Below, piece by piece: positions 44,816 to 55,806 of a stretch of DNA of 64,000 nucleotides. The position numbers were made by a program, and so were the translations under genes. The stretch comes from Taxillus chinensis (lineage: Eukaryota > Streptophyta > Magnoliopsida > Santalales > Loranthaceae), in assembly GCA_023512835.1 (NCBI GenBank), contig CM042087.1:13610853-13674852 (forward strand), read 5' to 3'. Below the pieces are notes generated by a model. The model was not told the DNA's origin and ran no database searches. It worked only from the letters and a program-made list of their open reading frames with translations. How positions within the stretch are numbered: the stretch's first letter is position 1; every line of letters starts with the position of its first letter.

Positions 44816-47459
44816 GCGGCTGCTTTCAGCTTTACGTACCTATTCCTACACAACAAGAAACTAAGTTTTGGGGTCCCACTTTTGATTGGGCTTTGTGTAA
44901 GTGGAAACTACAATTTTTGGTTTAGGTTTCTAGTAAGAAGGAGCAGTCTTTATTTTCCATGTTAATTTACGTGATCCAGTGTTAGGTTGGTTAATAGCAT
45001 TATTCTTTGACCTCATACAGAATTCTCCTTTCTCACAGTTACCTTTGGCAGCTTTCTTGGGCACAGAATTAATAGTTTTCTTCACAGGTTTAGACTTTGA
45101 TTTCTTTGGTGAGATAACTTGTGTGTGCATAGTTTTCTTCTTCCTATCAGAGTTTCGATGTTGCAGATTATCAAAAATGTTTAACTACTTAAGGCTTACC
45201 CTGATTACTTTAACAACCTCATTCTTAAGATACTCAAGGTAGAATCTGCACTGATAGGAAAGGTGTCCAACTTCACAACATATAGGGTAGTTTATAGGTT
45301 TGGGTTGGACATGCTGACTCAAGGGTTTTGTTGGAGTGTTAAGAGGTTCCCTAGGTCTTCTCACATACCCTAGACCATTCTTAACTCTACCACCAGAGAC
45401 AAATTTGGGCTAGGAGGAAACAACCTTGCTGGTTGAACCAGTCTCAAACTTAGTAGAGTACCTACTTGGGTTTGTCTCCACAATGACTACACCCTTACCC
45501 TTGCATTAGGATAGGGAGGACAAGTTGACTAAAGGTTCACCTTTCAAATCTTTCTTATCAACTACTACATCACTGTCCTGAGATGCAACAGTACCCATGA
45601 CTCTAAGCTCGGGTGTTACAGGTTTGGGTGGACTAGTAACAGCCATCGATACCTGCTTTCCATAATCAAGGAGCACACTGCCTATAGGAACAAAGTTAGT
45701 ATGACACTTGGTCTACACAGGGTAAGTCTGAGCCTTGGGTATTTGGTCCTTTGAGAAACCGAAACCTAAGGCAAGACCTTTAACATTTTGAGTTGTTCTC
45801 AAGTGGGCTGCAATTTCAGCTAATTCTTGCCACTTTTTACTGATTTGTCTTTCTTTCTCCAGTTCAACTTTAGTTTCTTTTAGCTCCTTTTCAAGCAAAT
45901 CGATGTCTTTGTTAGCCATCTTTAATTGAGTACTTTGTCCAAAAGATCATCGTGTGTGCTTCTCATTTGACTCACTTCAGCTCTTAATTTTCTCTTTGTT
46001 CTTTCATAGTCATCTATAGAGTCTCTATATTCGTATGAAAAGCCTTTCTAATTTAGAGTAGTATCTTTCTTTGTGAGCTTTCATAGGGAGAAATTGTTCC
46101 TCTATGTCTTTAAGAGCTCTATAGGTGTCTTCATAGTCAGCAAAGAGCTGGTCATAGGTTCTTACCTTGATGGGAGGTGAGTTGTCAGCCATGAAGCAAA
46201 TAAGACCTTTTTTCCTTCTTTTCTTCATATGAGGATTCTTCTCCCTCCTCAATTTCATTGTTGAACTTGTTGGTGACAAGAGCCTTCTTCCTCTTGTCAT
46301 CCTTCTAGCTTAAGGAGCCCTTGGTCTTCTTCTTCTGCTCAGCTGCCTCCTTCTTTTCACTCTTCAGCTTATAACAGTCGGCAGCAAAGTGTCCAGGCTT
46401 GTTGCAGTGATAGCACTATAACTTCTCCTTATCCTTGCCCTTGGAGAAGGATGAGGATGATTGCCTAGCTTTCCTTCTATAGTTCCCCCTTCTCTTAAGT
46501 AGTTTCTTCATCAGAAAACCTACCTCTTGATCTGAGGTGCTGTCTGTATCGAGCTCTTTAACATCTTCTTCTTCTTTATCAGAAGATGATTCCCTAGATT
46601 CAGCAGCTTTAAAGGCAACAAACTTCTCCTTTTTCTTGGAAGGGTTCTCAAATGCCTCAAGTTCTTCCTTTTGAATTTCAAACATTTTGAGGTCCCCATA
46701 AAGTGCTTCCAAGGCACAAGTTTTCCATTCCTTCAGCTGATGGATGGTTGATGTCTTTATCAGCAGTCTCAAGGGTAGAGATCTCAGAAATTTGTCATTT
46801 TTGTCCTTCTGAGAAATCTCAACATTGTATGTCTTCATCCGTTTAATTAGACCAGTGAACCGTTTATATATACTATCAAGTGACTCTTTCGGTTCATATC
46901 TGAAGGCTTCATATTCCTATTTGAGCATGGGGATCTTGTTGTCCTGAATTTGTTAATCTCCTTCATAGGTGAGACAGAACTTGTCCCATACCTCCTTTGC
47001 CGTGGTAAAATCTTGCACATCCGTAAACATGTCATCATCGAGTGCAGAGAAAAGTATGGAGTTTGCTTTAAAGCCAAGCTTTACTTTTCTCTGCTCCACC
47101 TTAGACCAATTATCAGGATCTTTCATTAGTAACTGGCCTCTCTGCATGCTCATTGGATTGAAAGGCCCGTTCTTTATTGTTTCCTAGAGAAATGTGTCTA
47201 GCATGTCTAGGTGAGCTCTCATTCTTGCTTTCCATTTGGAGAAGTGAGCGGGTGTGCACATAGGGACTTGGGAGGATGAGCCAGGAAGAACATCTTAGAA
47301 ATCCTCTTATTCTTTCTTGTTTCTGTTGGTGCTTGGTTCTTCTTGCCCCTGATCTCCAGTCAGTTCCACTGCTGGGGCACGACTGTCTTCTTATTCCGCA
47401 ATAGGAACTGCAACTTGTTCAGGAGCTAGAGCTACGCTACTGGAGTCCATATCTGCCAT
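44816..47459 (-). pseudogene. gag: Element D gag and gag-protease linker
   Basis: The start is ATG 47459-47457 (MADMDSSSVALAPEQ). The gag domain includes QRKVKLGFKANSILFSALDD, EVWDKFCLTYEGD and KDKNDKFLRSLPLRLLIK. A basic/acidic segment (SSSDKEEEDVKELD) precedes the knuckle CYHCNKPGHFAADCYK (about 46417-46370). A leucine/glutamate-rich coiled coil (LEKELKETKVELEKERQ, 45900-45850) follows. A TAG or TAA interrupts it at several points (for example near 47290, 46950 and 46418). Confidence 0.85.
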
Positions 47460-47494
47460 TTAGGGATCTCTACAGTGTTGTAGAACTGCTCTGA

Positions 47495-49246
47495 TGTCAC
47501 GCCCCGGATTTCCAACCCGAGGAAACCGGTACGTGACTCCCCTTTTTCCCACACGGAGGGCAAAGGGGTTAGGATACGAATCAATTTAACAATTTAAACA
47601 TTCACAACACACTCAAGAAAAGTAAAGTCCATCAAAGCAGTCCACAAACCAAATCAGTCTTTATTACAAAGTCCTCTTTTCCATCCATCCCCATTGGGGT
47701 TACATCAGTTCCCATAATAATAACATAAACAATAAAGTACATAAGGTCTTCCACCTTGGGGTCCCACCTAACGCCTGTAGGTTCCTGTAAAGAAAACAAC
47801 ATGGTAGGAGGGGTGAGCAACCACAGCTCAGTAGGGATCATGTCTCCCCAACCCATCCCATGCACCTATTATCTACATGCCTTGTGTACAAGTGCTGTGT
47901 CGTGATACAATTATTCCACCAGATATAGTTACAGGCTATAACAGCAAACACAATTATACATGGACTGGTACATAAACACTCCCGGGCTTCCACAGCCACC
48001 GGGTTTCAAGAACAGTCCCGGGCTTCCACAGCCACCGGGTTCCACAAAACAGTCCCGGGCTTCCACAGCCACCGGGTTCCACAAAACAGTCCCGGGCTTC
48101 CACAGCCACCGGGTTCCACAAAACAGTCCCGGGCTTCCACAGCCACCGGGTGTACAAGCAAACACGCAGCACACATGGCCATACAGGCATATCATCAACC
48201 ACTTAGTATGCTTAGTCACACAGGAATAACATCGAACACTTAGCATGCATATATTCACCAGCTCATAAACCCAGCCACACAGATACAATCTCACACATAA
48301 TATGCACAGCTTCACAGGCATAATTTCAAACACATAACATGCACAGCCTCACAGGCATTACCTCAAACACATAACATGCACAGCCTCACAGGCATTATGT
48401 CAAACACTTGGCAGGCATATTTACATATATCCAAACAACACGCCATTGAAGGCCAACATTCATATAGGAGATCACACCTATATGAATTTACATATAAATA
48501 ATATAACAGGTATAACTCATATTCTGCCCTAGAACCCTAGGACAGAGGAGGACTTAGGAAGAACAGAATCCCTACCTTGAAAACGTCCTCCTGCTCTTGC
48601 TTCCACGCTAGACGTTGTCCTCCCCACGCAAGACGCTCCTGGCAAGAACCAGCAGCCTCTCCTTCCTTCCCTCTCTCTAGCTCTCTCTCTCTCTGACGAC
48701 CGCCGCAGTGGCTGAAGAGAACCCTAAACCTAAAACAGGGGGGTCTTGACCTCTTTATATAGACAACTAAAACCTCAAAACGACGTAGTTTTGATTAAAT
48801 GAATCCCAGATCAAAACGACGTAGTTTTGATTACGTATTCACAACCTTTTTGCAACCACACAGGGCAAAGCACTCCTAATTTCACCATGGTCCTTTAGCA
48901 AAAGAGGATCAAAACAACAAAACAAAGGTAATGGAGGCTGCACGTGAGAAAGCATTCTCACGTGCATTCTCACGGGCACCTCCAAATGCTCTATAATTTC
49001 ACCACAAGACTTGGAACAACATCAGGAAGGCTCCCATGCAAAAATCTCACTGCACGTGAAAAGCATTCTCACGTGCATTCTCACGTGCACTCCCAATTGG
49101 GCTCAAACTTTGCCTCTTGCTTGCTCACCAACATACCAGATGATTAAGCCAAAGTGTGTGGAAAGAAAACTCCCTGAAACCTAACAATTTCCACCTAAAA
49201 AGGCAAAACGGACTAACTCCTCACATCCAAAATACGGGTCATTACA
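47495..49246 (-). repeat. Solo LTR G (1752 bp), B family, inside the PBS of element D
   Basis: Reverse strand TGTAATGACCCG...GGGGCGTGACA, with TCTGA on both sides (47490-47494 and 49247-49251). Removing it rebuilds D's PBS (TGGTATCAGAGC). Contains the B-type promoter module (about 49090-48760, reverse) and five units of the CCCGGG minisatellite. No internal sequence remains. Confidence 0.95.
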
Positions 49247-49258
49247 TCTGATACCAAT

Positions 49259-51196
49259 TGTAGGTCCCAAAGGTATGTCTATAGGGGGGGTGAATAGACT
49301 TTCTTCGCAGAAGCTTAGACTGTTAACTGGTTCAATGTCTTCTATAGACAATGGTGATGAGTATTTATGGAGAAGATGACAATATGGAGTAGGAGTGATT
49401 ATTAGCTATCAAATAAATCTGAAAGTAGAGTAATTGTTAAAGTAGTAACAGTTCTCAGATGTGAATGAAGTGAATATTCCTACGGATGTCAATATGAGAT
49501 GATTGACTCCATTTGGAATGTTCTGTGATAGATTTGGATTGTGAACGAACAAAATTGGATCAGACACAAAGGTTTGGATGAATCATAGACAAAACAAGAG
49601 ATTGATTTGTGTATGAGTAGATTGTTCTTGTTCTTCCTTCAACACAGCGCACAACACTTGGTCAATGTTTCTCAGAGTATCTCTCTCTAGTGTTGGAACT
49701 CTCAAGTTAATTCTCAAAAGTTAAATCTTTAATGTATGTCAGAATCTTATATATGATATTCTGTGAGTTCCACGCTTTTTAAGATAGAGGTTAACTCATT
49801 TTTTTCTTCATTCAGTGTGTGAGAGATATATTTTAAGTTTAAAGTGCTCGTGCACCTTGTCGTCCATCCCGACAATCTGACTTCCCGCCATTGAAAATGC
49901 AGAAGTACAGAGGATGGGTGATCTGTTTTGATTTGGTAGATCTGTTGCCCATACTGTGTGTTTGCATGCCCATACTGCGTATTTGCATGCCCATACTGCG
50001 TATTTGCATGCCCATACTACTTCAGTTGATCTTGGAAGTTCATCTGTAGATGGTGGTTAATAGTAAGTAATGTGACATTAAATGCCCTCAGCTGCTCAGA
50101 ATGGCACAAGCTTACTGTACAAATCCTAGCTAAAGATATCGCTAAGTGGATATTCTTAGGGTTGTAAGTTTGCCTCGAAGGAAGGTGCCTCGAAGGTTTG
50201 GTGACTCAAAGATTTGGCTCGAGTATGTAAGAGATGTGCCGTTGTACTTCAAACTTCGATAGCAGTGATTTCTGCGAGTCTATGACTCATAATTCTTCGA
50301 GCCTACGAGGGCAGAGTTCAGGTTAGATTAGTCCTGAGATTCACTCTATAAACTGCCAGGCTACGACTCTTTGAGTTTTTGACTCTTTCAATGACTCCTA
50401 GAGCGACGTCTGTGAGATGCACTTAAGCTACGCATTGTTATAGCCTACGAGTCACTCAACTAACTAAGTTGCCCTTTGAGCCTGCGAGTCTTTGACTCTG
50501 CGAGTTTTTACTTAGTCTTTCACGTTGTTTATTGACTGAGTTTCCGTATTCTTCGAGTCTTCGACTCTACTGATAACTCAGCCTCAAGATCTTCAAGTCT
50601 AAGTTGTCTGACAATTTCTTTGAGTTAACTATCTAGTTCTACAACTCTTTGAGTCTACGACCTTACGAGTCTACAAGTTACAGTTATCTTTTCGTTTGCT
50701 AGTTTATAATGCATGGACTGTTCGACCTTAGAGTATGTGAGTCTCCATTTTGATTGTAAACCATATTTATGACTTCAACTCTATGACCCTATGAATCTTC
50801 GAGTCTTAGTAGCACATTAGGTTCTGTTAATTATCTTAGCCACATATATGGGGACTCTCAATGTTACGGGCTTCGAGTCTTTGAGTCGATTAATGTCCAG
50901 TCACTTATCCTGAGATTCTTCGACTCTACGAGTTTGTCTTTGAGTGTAGTGACTTATGCATTTCTGAACTTTGACTCTACGTCCTTCGACCTTGTGGATC
51001 TACGAGTCACTTATTTACCTGTCACTTACTTGCTTTGAGCCTCTAGACTCTACGAGTCTACGGCTCTCTTGTTAGTATGCTTAGTGACAGTTTCACTTCT
51101 ACAAGCTTCGACTTTTCAACGTCATACCTTCTGATCTTCGAGTCTCTAGACTTAGAGTATGGTTGATAGCTTCATCAAATCCTATGGTTCCCAACA
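49259..51196 (-). repeat. 5' LTR of element D (1938 bp)
   Basis: Reverse strand TGTTGGGAACCATAGG...GGGACCTACA, next to the PBS. Both ends match E's LTR (33989-33204). The extra length comes from a repeat-rich block at about 50095-51165. Confidence 0.85.
50160..51170. repeat. Degenerate TTCGAGTCT / ACGAGTCT array in D's LTR
   Basis: Dozens of short motifs such as CTTCGAGTC, CTACGAGTC and CTACGACTC at irregular spacing. The sequence is near-palindromic at the level of the motif (GACTCGTAG and CTACGAGTC). E's LTR lacks it entirely. Confidence 0.8.
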
Positions 51197-51200
51197 ATGC

Positions 51201-51512
51201 TCTTTCGAAATCTATTATGAAAACCCAACTGCGCAGCCGGATCTAGAACAAATTGATCACCCAACCATTGTTCTAGATCGTCTAGAATAATAAAAGAATT
51301 GTGTTGCCATTTTCGAATAAAAACCTTTTTATTGCAATATCACAGTATTTCATCTAACATCGACGAGATATTTGCTCCTCAGCCTGCCATTTTTATTCCA
51401 AAATGGCAACACAATTCTTTTATTATTCCAAACGATCTAGAACAATGGTTGGGTGATGAATTTGTTCTAGATCCTACTGCACAGTCGGGTTTTCATAATG
51501 GACTTCTAAAGC
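51201..51512. repeat. Inverted repeat made of Rep-like sequence (about 123-nt arms, 66-nt loop)
   Basis: The left arm 51201-51323 is the reverse complement of the right arm 51390-51512 with roughly a dozen mismatches. The loop is 51324-51389. The right arm lies in the sense frame of the Rep-like fragment, so the left arm is an antisense copy of it. A transcript through it in either direction would fold into a long hairpin. Confidence 0.9.
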
Positions 51513-51606
51513 GCATAGATATTGATCGTCCATTATCTGTATTTATTGAAGGTCCCAGTAGAACTAGAAAAAATGTGTGGGCTAGATCATTTGGACCATA
51601 TAACTA
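51345..51606 (+). pseudogene. Endogenous geminivirus Rep-like fragment
   Basis: An uninterrupted + frame covers 51299-51606. The recognisable part begins near 51358 (NIDEIFAPQP) and continues through LEQWLGDEF to RPLSVFIEG, a degenerate Walker A (GPSRTRKN) and WARSFGPYNYC. This corresponds to the end of the endonuclease/oligomerisation region and the start of the helicase domain of geminivirus replication-initiator proteins. The Walker A has Arg in place of the conserved Gly before Lys, and Asn in place of Thr after it, so it could not bind ATP normally. No endonuclease motifs, later helicase motifs, coat protein gene or origin nonanucleotide are present. It is a dead fragment. Related plant nuclear copies are known. 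Confidence 0.82.
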
Positions 51607-52019
51607 TTGTCATCACTGGTTTTCGTCCGGGCCCTTTTGGGGTGAGCTCAAACTAAACCAATGGTGAGAAAATTTAGAGTCGCCACCAACTGTTTTTGGG
51701 GTACAGTTGGATACCCTCTACTTTGAGTAGTTTTAAGTGTGTGGTCTGCGTTATCAAATATGGGTTCGGGAGTTGGTTACGTGTAGGGAAGGATTAACAC
51801 CCCTACAGCGCCCTTTCGGTATCTAATTTAGGAGGAGGAGGTTTTATTTTATTTATACTTCCATGACTGGGCTAAGTTAAAAAGTTTATGATTTCTATTT
51901 GGCTAAGTTATTTATTAAAGTCATGGTTAAAATGGATTTATCCTAAATTTCTAAAGGGAATCCTAAAGGTTTTGGATTTTTGAAGTGGATAATGAGATCC
52001 TAGGGATTGGTTTGTTTTT

Positions 52020-52580
52020 TTGGTTTGAGTTAGAACATGCATTTTGTGTTTGTTTTTCTATATTTTTTTGTTGTTTTTTTGTTGTTTTTTTTGTTTTTTT
52101 GTTTTTGTTGGAAGACATTTGGAAAACATTTTATGAAAACATTTTCAAAACATGTTGTTGAAGAGATTTTTTAAAAAAAACATTTTATAAAAAAACGTTT
52201 TTTTTTTTTTTTTTGTTTTTTTTTCTGTTTTGTTTTGTTTTTGTTTGTTTGTTTGTTTGTTTCTTTTTTTTTTTTGGGTTAGAAAACATACATTTTTTTT
52301 TGTTTTCTATGTTTTGTAAAAAAAACATTTTGGTCCCTTTTTTGCTTTTGTTGTTTTGTTTTTGGAAACCTTTCTTTCTTTCCTCTTTTTTTTTGTTTTG
52401 TGAACCCAAAATCTTAAAGCCAATTTAGGAACATATGCATGAAAATAAAAACGTGGAGTGTGTGATTATGGCATCCACAAAAGAAAAAGAAAATCACTCT
52501 TTTTTTTCTCTTTTTTTTTCATGTTCTCCCTCTGCTCTCTCCTTTTTCTTTTTTGTTTTCCCTTTATTTTTACTATACTT
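52020..52580. repeat. T-rich low-complexity region
   Basis: Long runs of T interspersed with G (TTTTTGTTG, GTTTGTTTGT) on the + strand, part of the presumed LTR K. Phe/Lys-rich ORFs on both strands are compositional. Further T-runs occur at 53268-53337. Confidence 0.9.
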
Positions 52581-53706
52581 TACATATTACAACATACACA
52601 TAGGAAGAAATACAAGAAAATACAATGAAAAAGGCTGAAAAGCAATTACATCAAATATAGATAGGCTAAAAAACGAAAATTAGAAAAATGCTAAAAAAAC
52701 AATTACACCAAATATTGATACAAATAAACTGAAGAAAGTATTGAAAAGATAAGGGCTGAACCGACTTTGAAGCTTTGCAATGCCAATCTTCTGCTTGAGT
52801 TCCCGCCGGCGCTGATAATCACTTGCTTAGAACCAATAAGATCTGACAGCGAGGTTTGTGAGGGGGATTTCTTGGTATTTGAAGAGTGGAGTGGTGTATT
52901 TTCTGGGTTTGAGTTTTTTGATGACTGGAAATAAGGAGAGTAGGCGTGAGAAATAGGGGATTGGAAAGGGATTGGTGTCTGTTATGTTTTTCGCTTGCTG
53001 AACACGCAGAAAAAAGGCTGAAGTTGGGACTGTTTTTGTGTTTTTCCTTGCTAAAAAAAAGCTGGCGTGAGAGGAGGGAAAGAGGATGAAGGGGTGATGT
53101 TGATTGCAGAAAACTGGGCGTTTAATCTGAGAAGATGAGGCTGGGGCGTTTCTCTCCTTTCTTTCTTCTTCAATGATCTCTCTCTTCTTTTTTCTCAATG
53201 ATCTCTCTCTTCTTTTTTCTTTCTTTTGCTGTTTTTCTGCACTGGAATGATGGAGGGTTCCCTCTTCCTCTTTTTTTGATTTTTTTTTTGATGGCTCTCT
53301 TCAACGAAAACCCAACCTCTCTTTTTTTTTTTTTTTTAGCGCAGGGATGGATGACTGCATCTTAAGGGCTGCAGAAACTTTTTTGGCTGGACTCATTAAT
53401 TGCAGCATTTAATACTGCATTATTGCTTTCTTCATTTTCATCCAGGTCTTGTGCAATCTGTCGGGTGCATTATTATTTCCAGCTCCATTAATTTGCAGAT
53501 CAGTGTCTGGTCGGGTGGTCAGTGTGTGCGGGAAAAGGGGAACTCGTGATTTGCCTTTTTGAATTTGTAGTTTAGCAGCACATGTGACCGACCGGTATTC
53601 AAAATAATGTTTTGTCAGATGTCCAACACATAAAACAAGTCCCGTGAACGACCAACGAGAGGAAAAAAGGAAACCCGTGAGAAAAAGCCGGCGCGAACAG
53701 CCAGCG

Positions 53707-55475
53707 TGTCACGCCCCGGATTTCCAACCCGAGGAAACCGGTACGTGACTCCCCTTTTTACCCACACGGAGGGCAAAGGGGTTAGGATACAAACCAAGAA
53801 TTGAACATTTTAAACATTCACAACACATTCAAGAAAAATAAAGTCCATCAAGCAGTCCACAAACCAAATCAGTCTTTAATACAAAGTCTTCTTTTCAATC
53901 CATCCCCATTGGGGTTACATCAGTTCCCATAATAAAATAACATAAACAATAAAATAAATAAGGTCTTCCACCTTGGGGTCCCACCTAACGCCTGTAGGTT
54001 CCTGTAAAGAAAACAACATGGTAGGAGGGGTGAGCAACCACACTCAGTAGGGATCATGTCTCCCCAACCCATCCCATGCACCTAATATCTACATGCCTTG
54101 TGTACAAGTGCTGTGTCGTGATACAATTATTCCACCAGATATAGTTGCAGGCTATAACAGCAAACACAATCATACATGGGCTGGTACATAAACACTCCCG
54201 GGCTTCCACAGCCACCGGGTTTCAAGAACAGTCCCGGGCTTCCACAGCCACCGGGTTCCACAACAGTCCCGGGCTTCCACAGCCACCGGGTTCCACAAAA
54301 CAGTCCCAGGCTTCCACAGCCACCGGGTGTACAAGCAAACCCGCAGCACACATGGCCATACAGGCATAACATCAAACACTTAGTATGCTTAGTCACACAG
54401 GAATAACATCGAACACTTAGCATGCATATATCCACAAGCTCATACACCCAGCCACACAGACATAATCTAACACACTGGACGTGCGTGGCCTCACAGGCAT
54501 TACCTCAAACACATAACATGCACAGCCTCACAGGCATTACCTCAAACACATAACATGCACAGCCTCACAGGCATTACCTCAAACACATAACATGCACAGC
54601 CTCACAGGCATTATGTCAAACACTTGGCAGGCATATATACATATATCCAAACAACGCCATTGAAGGCCAACATTCATATAGGAGATCACACCTACATGAA
54701 TTTACATATAAATAGTATGATAACGAGGACAATATCCAACGTGTAATTCACCACAGGGCCTAACCCCGGATCAGGTATAAGAAAACAGAACCCCTACCTT
54801 AAAGAAGATCCTCCTTGCTCCCGCGCTAAACGCCATCCTCCCCACGCGAGATGCTCCGGCAGCAACCAGCAACTCCCCTTCCTTCTCTCTCTCTAGCTCT
54901 CTCTCTCTCTACGACGGCTGCAGCAGCTGAAGAGAACCCTAAACCTAAAACAGAGGGCTTCTCCTCCTTATATAGACAACACAACATCAAAACGACGTAG
55001 TTTTGATTAAGTGAATCCCAGCATCAAAACGACGTAGTTTTGATGGAACAAGCTTAGACCTTTCCACATCTATACACACCAAAATATTCAGAATTTCAAC
55101 ATGGTCCTTTGGAGAAAGGTCATTAGAATGTCAAAACCAAGGGAACCATGCAAAAACATGCCTGCACGCCAATTTGCACGTGAATTCCCCAATTCACGTG
55201 CAACTCCATATGCACTCCAAATGCTCTCAAACTTCACCCCTAGCCTCCTTGCATCATTTAGAAGACAACCACGCTTGCACGTGAATTGGACCCATATCAC
55301 GTGCACCTCACATACATGTCCATTTGGCCTGAAACTTCTGTGGTAGGTAGAGGACATCATTCTAAGCATCTTTCCTTTTGCACGTGAATTCATTGGAGTC
55401 CATTTACTAGGTCAAAATCGAGAAAAACTCTACTCAGGAGGCAAAACTGACTAACTCAAGGTACGGGTCCTTACA
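53707..55475 (-). repeat. 3' LTR of element J (1769 bp)
   Basis: Reverse strand TGTAAGGACCCG...GGGGCGTGACA. Four CCCGGG minisatellite units (54196-54330) and three full units of a second, 37-bp repeat around CACATAACATGCACAGCC (54495-54610). Promoter module at about 55390-54960 (reverse), CT-rich leader near 54880-54910 (+ strand). Confidence 0.95.
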
Positions 55476-55806
55476 TCCTCTCCCCCTTAAGACTTTTCGT
55501 CCTCGAAAAGAAATGACATACAAGGAAAACAAACACAAGCTACCCATTTGCCACCCGGCAAGCCACCACACCCAAATGGGTCATACACCGCACACAGCAC
55601 AACAACACATAACAAAGTACCATCATAATCCATAACCACAATAATGCACATAACACATGTCCGCATGGCACGAATACACATCTCAAAGCACATCACAATT
55701 AAGCACATGTCTTTAAAAGACAATACAAATACATCAACTAATACAAGAAAACACATCACAAGAAAACATCACTATCCATCCCTTGGCCAACAGCCACCTC
55801 CCACGC

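Noticed and set aside
51299..51344. Upstream part of the Rep-like frame as an N-terminal extension
   Set aside because: 51299-51323 is the antisense arm of the inverted repeat read by chance; only sequence from about 51345 is sense Rep-like.
52185..52428. Lys-rich and Phe-rich ORFs
   Set aside because: Produced by poly-T/poly-A runs; no recognisable protein.
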